From: Streptomyces sp. NBC_00442
Lineage (GTDB): Bacteria > Actinomycetota > Actinomycetes > Streptomycetales > Streptomycetaceae
Length of the DNA stretch: 64,000 bases
Direction of reading: 5' to 3'
NCBI RefSeq assembly: GCF_036014195.1
Contig: NZ_CP107918.1
Coordinates: 2,232,001 to 2,296,000 of the forward strand
Under the pieces are notes generated by a model. The model did not search any database and was not told the origin of the DNA. It saw nothing but the letters and a program-made list of their open reading frames with translations. Position numbers and translations under genes: made by a program. Every line of letters begins with the position of its first letter. The stretch's first letter is position 1. Shown here in pieces: positions 45,373-53,343 of this stretch.

Positions 45373-46959
45373 ATGGATCACCACCGTGCCCCTCGCAAGC
45401 GGACGCGCGCGACCGCGTTCGGCGCCGCCGCCCTCCTGCTCGCCGCCGCCGGCTGTTCCGGCGGAGGCAAGGACGACAACGGGCTCGGCTCCGGTGCCGC
45501 CGACCCGGCGAAGCTCGCCACGCAGAAGCTGAGCTGGAAGCCGTGCGCGGCGCCCACCGCGGCGGAAGGCACGGGCGCGGCGCCCTCGGCGCCACCCGGC
45601 GGCGGCCAGTGGAAGTGCGCCACGATGAAGGTGCCGCTCGACTACGCCGATCCCAAGGCCGGCACTCTCGATCTGGCCCTCATCCGCGCCGAGGCCACCG
45701 ACAAGGCCCGGCGCATCGGCTCGCTCGTCTTCAACTTCGGCGGCCCCGGTGGCTCCGGCGTGACGACCCTGCCCGCCGCCGCGAGCGACTACAAGGCGCT
45801 GCGGGGCCGCTACGACCTGGTCAGTTTCGACCCGCGCGGGGTCGGCGCGAGCGCCCCCGTGCGCTGCGAGAACGACTCCCAGCTCGACACCTATTTCGCA
45901 CAGGACGCCACCCCCGACACCCCGGCCCGGGAAAAGTCGTACGTCGACAGCCTGAAGTCGTTCGCCACGGCCTGCCAGGACAACTCCGGCACCGTCCTTC
46001 CGCACGTCGGCACCATCAACGCGGCCCGCGACATGGACCTGCTGCGCCAGGTGCTCGGCGACCAGAAGCTGAACTACATGGGGATCTCGTACGGGACCGA
46101 GCTCGGCGGCGTCTACGCCCACCTGTTCCCCAAGAACGTCGGGCGGGCCGTCTTCGACGGCGTCGTCGACCCCACGAACGACGTCGAGCAGGGCGCGCTC
46201 GGCCAGGCCAAGGGCTTCCAGCTCGCCCTCGACAACTTCGCCCAGGACTGTGTGAACCGCGGCGACAAGTGCCTGCTGCGCGGCTCCGACGTCAAGGAGG
46301 TCGAGGACGTCATCGTCGACCTCCTCGCCCAGCTCGGCAAGAAGCCCATCCCGGCCGGCAACAGCGGCCGGCAGCTCACCCAGACCCAGGCCACCAACGG
46401 CATCGCACAGGCCCTGTACTCCAAGGAGTACTGGCGGCTGCTCGAACAGGGCGTGGACGATGCGGAGGGCGGCGACGGGGCGCTGCTCCTCGTCCTGTCG
46501 GACGCCATGAACGGGCGCGCCAAGGATGGCTCGTACAGCAACATCCAGGCGGCCAACGCGGCCATCAACTGCGTTGATTTCAAGCAGCGTTACACGGTGG
46601 AGCAGGCCAAGGCGAAGCTGCCGGAGTTCCGCGGGGCGTCACGCGTCTTCGGCGACTTCATGGCCTGGGGTCTGCTCGGCTGCTCGCAGTGGCCGGTCGC
46701 CGGCCAGTGGACGACGCCCGACGTGAGCGCGCCGGGCTCGGCGCCGATCGTGGTCGTGGGCAACACCGGCGACCCCGCGACGCCGTACGCGGGCGCCAAG
46801 AACATGGTGGACAAGCTGGGTCCGGGGGTCGGCGTGGAACTCACGTACAAGGGCCAGGGGCACGGGGCGTACGACAGCGGTGACAAGTGCGTGCAGAACG
46901 CGGTGAACGCGTATCTGCTGGACGGGAAGGTGCCGGGTGCCGGCGCGGTGTGCCAATAG
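45373..46959 (+). CDS. Secreted alpha/beta hydrolase (tripeptidyl aminopeptidase-like)
   Basis: 528 residues. A lipoprotein signal peptide ends in LLAAAGCSGG. The catalytic domain shows the oxyanion segment FNFGGPGGSG, the nucleophile elbow GISYGTELGG and a C-terminal TAP-like part with VVGNTGDPATPYAGAK and GHGAY supplying the His. It resembles the extracellular SlpD/SlpE and Tap peptidases that remove N-terminal tripeptides. ATG 45373 follows a G-run. It stands alone between two operons. Confidence 0.9.
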   Translation: MDHHRAPRKRTRATAFGAAALLLAAAGCSGGGKDDNGLGSGAADPAKLATQKLSWKPCAAPTAAEGTGAAPSAPPGGGQWKCATMKVPLDYADPKAGTLDLALIRAEATDKARRIGSLVFNFGGPGGSGVTTLPAAASDYKALRGRYDLVSFDPRGVGASAPVRCENDSQLDTYFAQDATPDTPAREKSYVDSLKSFATACQDNSGTVLPHVGTINAARDMDLLRQVLGDQKLNYMGISYGTELGGVYAHLFPKNVGRAVFDGVVDPTNDVEQGALGQAKGFQLALDNFAQDCVNRGDKCLLRGSDVKEVEDVIVDLLAQLGKKPIPAGNSGRQLTQTQATNGIAQALYSKEYWRLLEQGVDDAEGGDGALLLVLSDAMNGRAKDGSYSNIQAANAAINCVDFKQRYTVEQAKAKLPEFRGASRVFGDFMAWGLLGCSQWPVAGQWTTPDVSAPGSAPIVVVGNTGDPATPYAGAKNMVDKLGPGVGVELTYKGQGHGAYDSGDKCVQNAVNAYLLDGKVPGAGAVCQ

Positions 46960-47042
46960 CGGGGTTGTTCCTCGACTGCGGGCCGTCCGTGGCTGGTCGC
47001 GCCCACGCGGCGGAGCCGCACATGTCAGTCCCCGCGCCCGCT

Positions 47043-47067
47043 AAGGGGCGCGGGGAACTGCGCGAAC
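47043..47067 (+). repeat. Interspersed element copy before moeB
   Basis: AAGGGGCGCGGGGAACTGCG continues into CGAACGG, in the 143-bp gap between the hydrolase gene and the convergent moeB. It carries the same core as the copies at 27.4 and 35 kb. Confidence 0.75.
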
Positions 47068-47102
47068 GGCCCCCACCGGTCCGCAGCCGAAGAACCCGGC
47101 GC

Positions 47103-48281
47103 CTAGTAGATCGGCTTCTCCGGCTCGATCTGGTTGACCCAGCCGATCACGCCGCCGCCCACGTGGACCGCGTCGGCGAACCCAGCGGCCTTGAGGACCG
47201 CGAGGACCTCCGCCGAGCGGACGCCCGTCTTGCAGTGCAGGACGATGCGCTTGTCCTGGGGCAGGGATTCGAGGGCCGAGCCCATCAGGAACTCGTTCTT
47301 CGGGATCAGCTTCGCGCCGGGGATGGAGACGATCTCGTACTCGTTCGGCTCGCGGACGTCGATGATCTCGATCTTCTCGTCCGCGTCGATCCACTCCTTG
47401 AGCTGCCGGGGAGTGATCGTGGAGCCCATGGCCGCTTCCTGGGCCTCCTCGGACACGACGCCGCAGAAGGCCTCGTAGTCGATGAGCTCGGTGACGGTCG
47501 GATTCTCGCCGCAGACCGCGCAGTTCGGATCCTTGCGGACCTTGACCTGGCGGTACTGCATCTCCAGGGCGTCGTAGATCATCAGGCGGCCGACGAGCGG
47601 CTCACCGATGCCCGCGAGGAGCTTGATGGCCTCGTTGACCTGGATGGACCCGATGGACGCGCACAGCACGCCGAGCACGCCGCCCTCGGCGCAGCTGGGG
47701 ACCATGCCCGGCGGCGGGGGCTCCGGGTAGAGGCAGCGGTAGCAGGGGCCGTGCTCCGACCAGAACACCGAGGCCTGGCCGTCGAAGCGGTAGATCGAGC
47801 CCCACACGTACGGCTTGTTCAGGAGCACGCACGCGTCGTTGACCAGGTAGCGGGTCGCGAAGTTGTCCGTGCCGTCGACGATCAGGTCGTACTGGCTGAA
47901 GATGTCCATCACGTTCTCGGCTTCGAGCCGCTCTTCGTGCAGGACCACGTTCACGTACGGGTTGATGCCGAGGACGGAGTCGCGCGCGGACTCCGCCTTG
48001 GAGCGGCCGATGTCGGCCTGGCTGTGGATGATCTGGCGCTGGAGGTTCGACTCGTCGACCTCGTCGAACTCCACGATGCCGAGCGTGCCGACACCGGCCG
48101 CCGCCAGGTACATCAGGGCAGGCGAGCCGAGACCGCCGGCGCCCACGGCGAGCACCTTCGCGTTCTTCAGCCGCTTCTGCCCGTCCATCCCGACGTCGGG
48201 AATGATCAGGTGACGCGAATACCTGCGGACCTCGTCTACGGTGAGCTCAGCTGCTGGCTCGACCAGGGGTGGCAGCGACAC
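47103..48281 (-). CDS. moeB: Adenylyltransferase/sulfurtransferase MoeB/MoeZ
   Basis: 392 residues. The N-terminal E1-like domain has the ATP-binding VGAGGLGSPALMYLAAAGVG, the R finger region NLQRQIIH and a zinc site made by CYRC and CAVCG. The C-terminal rhodanese domain has the persulfide Cys in HCKTGVRS. It activates MoaD-type and other ubiquitin-like sulfur carriers and loads sulfur on them, serving molybdopterin synthesis with MoaE. GTG 48281 has GGAG 5 nt upstream. An exact sigma-R promoter lies 45-70 nt upstream. Confidence 0.93.
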   Translation of the reverse strand: MSLPPLVEPAAELTVDEVRRYSRHLIIPDVGMDGQKRLKNAKVLAVGAGGLGSPALMYLAAAGVGTLGIVEFDEVDESNLQRQIIHSQADIGRSKAESARDSVLGINPYVNVVLHEERLEAENVMDIFSQYDLIVDGTDNFATRYLVNDACVLLNKPYVWGSIYRFDGQASVFWSEHGPCYRCLYPEPPPPGMVPSCAEGGVLGVLCASIGSIQVNEAIKLLAGIGEPLVGRLMIYDALEMQYRQVKVRKDPNCAVCGENPTVTELIDYEAFCGVVSEEAQEAAMGSTITPRQLKEWIDADEKIEIIDVREPNEYEIVSIPGAKLIPKNEFLMGSALESLPQDKRIVLHCKTGVRSAEVLAVLKAAGFADAVHVGGGVIGWVNQIEPEKPIY

Positions 48282-48325
48282 GGAAACTCCGTTGGTCGGT
48301 ATGTCAGTACGGTTGTTCTCTCCGT

Positions 48326-48351
48326 AACACTGCCACGCTCCCCCTCATTCC
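48326..48351 (-). promoter_or_regulatory. Sigma-R promoter of moeB
   Basis: On the minus strand GGAAT (48351-48347), exactly 18 nt, GTT (48328-48326), the SigR consensus. It overlaps the last codons of the upstream spherulin-4 gene, so moeB can be induced independently of that cluster. Confidence 0.75.
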
Positions 48352-49121
48352 GAGATACCGGGTCCGATCCGCGAGACGATTTCGTCCCAGTAACCGGGCA
48401 GTGTCTCGAATGGGTCGATGTGTCCTTTTCCGCGCGGGGCCCGGTCGGGGCGGTCCGTGAAGTAGATCGTCCCCGCGCCCTGCCAGCGGGCGATCCGCAG
48501 CGCCTCTTCCAGATGGGTCCTCGGCACGCCGTGCACCAGGTGGCAGAAGCGCTCCTGCGGGTGGTCCGCGGTCCACTCGGCCACCTGCGACCAGCGGTAT
48601 TCGCTCCACGGACCGGTGAAGGTGACCAGCTGGTCGGCCAGCTCGGCATAACCGGGACAGGGATGCGTGCCGTGCCCGAAGACCAGGTGGGCCCGCTCGC
48701 GCAGGGCCCGCAGGGCTTCCGCCGTGCGCCGCATGTCGAGAAGGTCGTCTCGTTCCGTGGGACATCGGTCCAGGTAGAAGCCGTCGACCCGGTACCAGTC
48801 GAGGTAGCGCTGGGCCTCGGAGATCTGCTCGCCGAAGGACCGGGTGCCGTGCGCCGCGTCGAGGTGGCCGAGCACCCGGATCCCGGCGTTGCGGAGTTTC
48901 CCGGCCGCTTCGAGACAGTGCGGGTCGGGCCGGCTTCCGGGACCGCCCGGGGTGCCGCCCGCGACATTGAGCACGGCCCAGTGCAACGGCGTTCCCGGGC
49001 GCGTCAGTTCGGCCCACTCGACGGGGGCGACGAGCGGATGGGCGTAGCCGGGGACCCCGAGGCCGAGCCGGCCGGCGCCGGTCGCCGCGCGCGGCCCGGC
49101 GGTCCGGGTCAGATTCGGCAT
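48345..49121 (-). CDS. Spherulin-4 family protein (GH135-like)
   Basis: 258 residues, no signal peptide. Motifs GLGVPGYAHPL, HWAVLNVAGGTPGG, VLGHLDAAHGTRS and VDGFYLDRCP follow the spherulation-specific family 4 (PF12138) TIM-barrel pattern, with the Asp in VDGFYLDRC where the family has its conserved acidic residue. Fungal Sph3 of this family (GH135) hydrolyses galactosamine-containing polymers. The gene overlaps the epimerase stop by 13 nt, marking it as part of the same operon. Substrate assignment is inference. Confidence 0.8.
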   Translation of the reverse strand: MPNLTRTAGPRAATGAGRLGLGVPGYAHPLVAPVEWAELTRPGTPLHWAVLNVAGGTPGGPGSRPDPHCLEAAGKLRNAGIRVLGHLDAAHGTRSFGEQISEAQRYLDWYRVDGFYLDRCPTERDDLLDMRRTAEALRALRERAHLVFGHGTHPCPGYAELADQLVTFTGPWSEYRWSQVAEWTADHPQERFCHLVHGVPRTHLEEALRIARWQGAGTIYFTDRPDRAPRGKGHIDPFETLPGYWDEIVSRIGPGISE

Positions 49122-50074
49122 GCCGCCTCCATCCAGATGTCGGCGAGTGACTCCTCCAGGTTGATCCGGGGCCGCCAGCCGAGGCGGTCGCGTGCGGTGC
49201 GCACATCGGCCTGCTGCCAGCTGCCGCAGCCGTCGGGGTACGGCGAGGGCGCGGCGAGGTGGTCGAGCGCGGCGTCGCCGGAGCGCGGGGATCCGATGAG
49301 GCCGGGGCGCATCACGGGCGGGCCGTCCAGTTCGTGCAGGGCGCCCGCGTAGCCGGCGACCCTGGCGAGGACGGCGGCCGCGTCGCGGAGCTTCACCGAG
49401 CGGCCGGTGCCGATGTTGACCACGCCCTGGGCCGCGGAGAGCGAGGCGGCGTGTACGGCTCGCGCCACATCGCGCACGTCCACGAAGTCCCGCTGCACTC
49501 CGAGCCCGCCGAGCTTCAGCTCGCCGTCCCCGGACTGCATGGCGCGGCGCATCGCCTCGGCGAGCCGGCCGAGCGGCGAACCGGCGGGGGTGCCGGGGCC
49601 GACGGGCGAGAAGACGCGGAGCACGATCGCGTCGAGCCCCGAGCCGAGGACGAGTTCGGTCGCGGCGAGCTTGGAGACGCCGTACGGTCCGCCGGGGCGC
49701 GGCACCGCGTCCTCGGCGGTCGACGAGCCGGGCTGCGAGGGCCCGTACTCGGAGGCGCAGCCGATCTGGACCAGGCGGGCGCCGCAGCCGCTGCGCCGCA
49801 GGGCCTCGCAGACGGTGGCGACGGCGACGGTGTTGTGCCGGGTCAGCTCGCGGGCGCCGCCGCGGATCGCTCCGGCGCAGTTGACGACGACTCCGGGGTG
49901 TACGGCGTCCAGGAAGCGGGTGAGGGCTCCCGGGCTGCCGGTGGCGAGGTCGAACCGTACGTCGGCGTCGTCGCCGCGCCCGAGGGCGGTGAGCTGGACG
50001 GCGGGGTCGGCGAGCAGCCGGTCGGCGACGAACCGGCCGAGGTATCCGTTGGCTCCGAGCAGCAGCACCCTCAT
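49109..50074 (-). CDS. NAD-dependent sugar epimerase/dehydratase
   Basis: 321 residues. The Rossmann motif is LLLGANGYLGRFVA (GxxGxxG) and the catalytic YGVSK supplies the YxxxK pair after a conserved Ser/Glu region (CASEYGPSQPG). It is of the extended SDR type acting on nucleotide sugars, such as UDP-hexose 4-epimerase or dTDP-sugar reductase. The start overlaps the stop of a 17-codon ORF (ATGA), which suggests coupled translation. It lies between a membrane-protein gene and the spherulin-4 gene. Confidence 0.87.
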   Translation of the reverse strand: MRVLLLGANGYLGRFVADRLLADPAVQLTALGRGDDADVRFDLATGSPGALTRFLDAVHPGVVVNCAGAIRGGARELTRHNTVAVATVCEALRRSGCGARLVQIGCASEYGPSQPGSSTAEDAVPRPGGPYGVSKLAATELVLGSGLDAIVLRVFSPVGPGTPAGSPLGRLAEAMRRAMQSGDGELKLGGLGVQRDFVDVRDVARAVHAASLSAAQGVVNIGTGRSVKLRDAAAVLARVAGYAGALHELDGPPVMRPGLIGSPRSGDAALDHLAAPSPYPDGCGSWQQADVRTARDRLGWRPRINLEESLADIWMEAACRI

Positions 50075-50124
50075 CGCGCGGTCCTTCCGTGCGTGCGGCG
50101 GGAGGCCGGTGGCAGGGCGGTCAT
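50071..50124 (-). CDS. 17-residue ORF coupled to the epimerase start
   Basis: The ATG at 50124 has a near-perfect AAGGAG 8 nt upstream, the best ribosome site in this cluster. The product MTALPPASRRTHGRTAR ends in a TGA that overlaps the epimerase ATG. The epimerase itself has no good ribosome site, so this mini-ORF probably recruits ribosomes for it. A functional peptide is not implied. Confidence 0.5.
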   Translation of the reverse strand: MTALPPASRRTHGRTAR

Positions 50125-50219
50125 GTGTCTTTCTCCTTCAATGCCTTGTCGCCTGCTCCGTGACGCGGTCAGGCGGGTTCGGCGCTTCGGTGGGGTGGGC
50201 GCGTCGGTCGACGGGCGCC

Positions 50220-51389
50220 TCACTGGTCGCAGTGGGCCGAGGCGCGGGCGAGTACCGCGGCGGCCCTGACTAGCAGGGCGAGGGCGGCGGCGCCGCACAC
50301 GGCGGCGGGCAGCGCCCCGGCGCCCCAGTTCTGGACGGCGGCCGCGACGGGCCGGCCGATGAGGGACAGACCGGGCAGGCGCCCGGCGAACACGCAGCAC
50401 AGGGCGAGGAGTTCGGCGCCCGCCGCGGCAGCCAGCACTTTGGCCGCGGCGCGGGCGAACCCGTGCGCGGCGAGCAGCCGGGCGAGCCAGAGCAGCATGC
50501 CGAGCGCGACGGCGCCGCCCAACGGCTGTGCGGCCCAAGCGAACTGACAGAGGGACAGGCAGGCGGTCAGTGCGACGGCGAACAGCGCCGCGGTCGCCAG
50601 GAGCAGCGGTCTGGACCGTCCCGAGAAGTCGGCGAAGCCCCGGCTCGACGCGAGCCTTCGGCGGGTGCGCACCGAGAAGAGGTGCGCGCACCAGATGCCG
50701 GGCGCGACCGCCAGGGCGAGGCCGGTGGCCGCCGCCGGGTTCCATGACCAGCCCCCGTCGGGGCCGCCCCGCACCGCGTCGGCGAGCAGCCCGTCGCCGC
50801 CGATCGCGTACGCCGTCAGCCAGCCGGCGCAGAGCCGGACGGCCAGGCCGGCGCGGGGGACGGCGCGCAGGGGGACACGGTGCAGGACCAGGGTGAGGGC
50901 CGCGACGAAGGCCGCGGCGCCGAGAATGCCGACGGCCGGGCCGAGCCCCGCGGGGGTGGCCTCCACTCCGGTGACGGCGAGGACGCCGACGGCGCCGGGC
51001 AGCAGCGCCCACAGCGCCCACCCTGCGGGCGTGGTCTTCACCTCAGCTGCGGGCGTTGCTGGTTCGGTGTCGCGCGGTACGCGGGCGTAGAGCTCTTCGG
51101 CGAGCGAGAAGACGTCGCGGTGTCTGAAGCGGGCGGCGGTGCGGTCGGTGACGCCGTGCGCTTCGAGGCCGGCCGCGATCTCCAGCGGGTCGACGGCCCG
51201 CTCGCAGAGTTCGCGATGGCGGTGCATGAGCGCTTTGACGGGGTCGGCGGGTCCGCGCCGCTTGGTGATGCCGTGTCCTGTACCGCTCGGGGCGGGTGCG
51301 GCGGCGCGGGTCTCCTTGGCGGCGAGGGCGTCGTGCGAGCGGCCGTCCCAGGCAGTGCCGGCGGCCGGGGTGGAGGGGAGGTCGTTCAC
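50220..51389 (-). CDS. Multi-pass membrane protein of the polysaccharide cluster
   Basis: 389 residues. The first ~140 are soluble and charged (MHRHRELCERAVDPLEIAAGLEAHGVTDRTAARFRHRDVF region). About nine transmembrane segments follow. No Pfam family is recognised. It overlaps the glycosyltransferase stop by 4 nt (GTGA) and has GGAGG just upstream. Its place next to a PelF-like enzyme suggests a role in export or as a membrane platform, but it does not resemble the PelG flippase at sequence level that I can see. Confidence 0.7.
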   Translation of the reverse strand: MNDLPSTPAAGTAWDGRSHDALAAKETRAAAPAPSGTGHGITKRRGPADPVKALMHRHRELCERAVDPLEIAAGLEAHGVTDRTAARFRHRDVFSLAEELYARVPRDTEPATPAAEVKTTPAGWALWALLPGAVGVLAVTGVEATPAGLGPAVGILGAAAFVAALTLVLHRVPLRAVPRAGLAVRLCAGWLTAYAIGGDGLLADAVRGGPDGGWSWNPAAATGLALAVAPGIWCAHLFSVRTRRRLASSRGFADFSGRSRPLLLATAALFAVALTACLSLCQFAWAAQPLGGAVALGMLLWLARLLAAHGFARAAAKVLAAAAGAELLALCCVFAGRLPGLSLIGRPVAAAVQNWGAGALPAAVCGAAALALLVRAAAVLARASAHCDQ

Positions 51390-53152
51390 GCGCCCTCCCC
51401 TTCCGCCGCGGCGTCGCGTTCCCTCGCGGTGTCGAGACGTTCCTGCATCAGGACGGCGACCGGGCCGTCCGCCCGGCCGGGCCCGTGCTTGCCTTGCGCG
51501 GCCCGGCCGCGAGCCGCGGTCGGCGCCACCCAGCGTCCGGGCACATGGGCCTCGGCCGGGTGCGCGAAGGGCTGGGGCGCGACCGCCTCGTCGGCGCTGT
51601 CGCGGTGGACCGGATTGTGGGACATGAGCTCCAGGTAAATGCCGCGAAATGCCGCGAGGTTCTGCTCGACGGTGAACAGTTCGAGCGCGCGGGCGCGGGC
51701 GGCGGCGCCGAGGCGCGAGCGCCGCTCGGGGTCGCGCAGCAGCGCGAGGCAGGCGTCGGCGAGCGCGCGGGGGTTGCGCGGGGGCACGACGAGGCCGGTC
51801 CCGCCGATGACTTCGACGACCGCGCCGGTGTCGGTGGAGACGGTGGCCCGGCCGCAGAACATCGCTTCGACGAGGCTGAGCGGGAAGCCTTCGACGACGC
51901 TGGACAGGACGACGACGCTTCCCGCGGCGTACGCGTCGGCGAGCTCGGGTGCCTCGGGGCCGCCGATCTCCTCGAACGACACGGGGTTGTCGCCGATCGC
52001 GTGCGCGTCGGCGGCCTCGTCGGGGAAGAGCTGGGCGGCCAGCGCACGGCACTGGGCGAGGTAGCCGGCGGCCTCGGCGTCGTGCGCGGGCGCCGAGAAC
52101 AGCCGTAGCCGGGCGTCCGGTTCGGCCTTGCGGACCTCGGCGAAGGCGTGCAGCAGCGCGATGAGGTCCTTGGCCGGTTCGATCCGCCCGACCCACACCA
52201 GGGTGTGCGGTTCCCCGCCGTACGCGCCCTCGCCCACCGCGTGGAACCGGTCCGCCGACATGCCGGGGTAGACGGTCCGCAGCTTGGCCCGGTCGGCTCC
52301 GCAGCGCTCCTGCCAGCGCCGGGCATGGGTGTTGCCGGGGGTGATCAGCTCGGCCCGCGCGTACACCTCGGCGGCGAGGCGACGCTGGAATCCTGCCTCC
52401 AACGCCCGTACGGAGGCGGAGAGTTGTGCGTTGGCGAGGTACTGGGCGCGCAGCTGGACCCCGTACTCGGTGACCAGGAGCGGGACTCCGCAGAAGCGTT
52501 TGGCCAGGAGGCCGGGAAGCGCCGCCCGGCCGCCGGACACGGCATGGCTGAGGTCGACCGAGGCGAGGGCGTCGTCGCCGTACCAGTCGAGCGAGAGGGG
52601 GCGCAGGGTGCGGTCCAGGAGGGCCGCGAAGGCGAGGTGGTCGGGCACCCGGGCGGCCCGTACGGCCCGGTTCGCGCCGGGCGCGCGGCAGGCGGCCTCC
52701 AGGATGCGGACGGCCGTCTCGGAGCGCAGTTCACCGCCGAGCCCGCCGTGCTCGCGGGCGAGGGCGGCGAGCCCGTAGAGCCCCTCGGCGAAGCCGTCGG
52801 CGCCTTCGGCGGACCCCGTGCCGCCCGCGCCGTCGGCCCCGTCGGTACACAGGGCGGTGGCGAGGCGCCCGAACTGGGCCGCGAATTCACGGCGTTCGCG
52901 CCGCCCGTAGCCGCGCTCGGCGCGCCTGCGGCCGGCGCGGGTCTCGGGCGCGGCCCACAGTGGGGCGGTCCGCACCCGGCGCACGTGGGGCGGCAGCGCG
53001 ACCAGGCCGCGCGCCTCCTGTTCACGGCTCCGACTCAGCGCGAATATGTCGAACTCGTGCCGCGCGAGCCCGCGCACGAGCCGGTCGCACCACAGTCCGG
53101 ACTCGCCGGCCGTGTACGGATATCCGCCGTCCGTGAGCAGTCCGATCCGCAT
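51386..53152 (-). CDS. PelF-like GT4 glycosyltransferase (DUF3492 N-terminus)
   Basis: 588 residues. The N-terminus MRIGLLTDGGYPYTAGESG is the DUF3492 signature seen in PelF, the cytosolic polymerase of the Pel exopolysaccharide. The C-terminal half is a GT-B family 4 fold: LVWVGRIEPAKDLIALLHAF, SSVVEGFPLSLVEAMFCGRATVSTDTGAVVEVIGGTG (EX7E nucleotide-sugar site). An Ala/Gly/Asp insertion (CTDGADGAGGTGSAEGADG) near residue 120 is unusual. It is the first gene of the cluster. ATG 53152 is chosen on homology; a GGAG lies 15 nt upstream. Confidence 0.85.
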   Translation of the reverse strand: MRIGLLTDGGYPYTAGESGLWCDRLVRGLARHEFDIFALSRSREQEARGLVALPPHVRRVRTAPLWAAPETRAGRRRAERGYGRRERREFAAQFGRLATALCTDGADGAGGTGSAEGADGFAEGLYGLAALAREHGGLGGELRSETAVRILEAACRAPGANRAVRAARVPDHLAFAALLDRTLRPLSLDWYGDDALASVDLSHAVSGGRAALPGLLAKRFCGVPLLVTEYGVQLRAQYLANAQLSASVRALEAGFQRRLAAEVYARAELITPGNTHARRWQERCGADRAKLRTVYPGMSADRFHAVGEGAYGGEPHTLVWVGRIEPAKDLIALLHAFAEVRKAEPDARLRLFSAPAHDAEAAGYLAQCRALAAQLFPDEAADAHAIGDNPVSFEEIGGPEAPELADAYAAGSVVVLSSVVEGFPLSLVEAMFCGRATVSTDTGAVVEVIGGTGLVVPPRNPRALADACLALLRDPERRSRLGAAARARALELFTVEQNLAAFRGIYLELMSHNPVHRDSADEAVAPQPFAHPAEAHVPGRWVAPTAARGRAAQGKHGPGRADGPVAVLMQERLDTARERDAAAEGEGA

Positions 53153-53235
53153 GTGCGCACCCCCGATCTCCTTTGTGGGCGGCCACCGTTGACCACGGCG
53201 ACTCGCAGCGGGAAGAACGTATGCGGATATGCCGA

Positions 53236-53265
53236 TGGCGCGACGGACGGTTGTCCATCGCGCCA
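53236..53265. terminator. Inverted repeat between the ABC importer operon and the polysaccharide cluster
   Basis: 12-nt arms (53236-53247 and 53254-53265) with one mismatch, in the 191-bp gap between the ABC ATPase stop and the glycosyltransferase start, both minus strand. It may be the terminator of the importer operon or an operator of the cluster. Confidence 0.45.
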
Positions 53266-53343
53266 CCAGAAGGGGTGAATGCACGTAACTTTCCCGACCC
53301 GGTGGCGTTCGGTGGCGCTACGGGTCGTGCCGGTCACTCTGGG

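Noticed and set aside
50071..51021. 316-codon minus-strand ORF overlapping the membrane protein gene
   Set aside because: Composition is shadow-like; only its last 17 codons have a ribosome site and are kept as a mini-ORF.
35113..53152. Recent mobile-element insertion carrying the nar or polysaccharide modules
   Set aside because: No transposase, integrase, attachment-site duplication or tRNA flank was found and base composition looks the same as the backbone; transfer, if any, is old.
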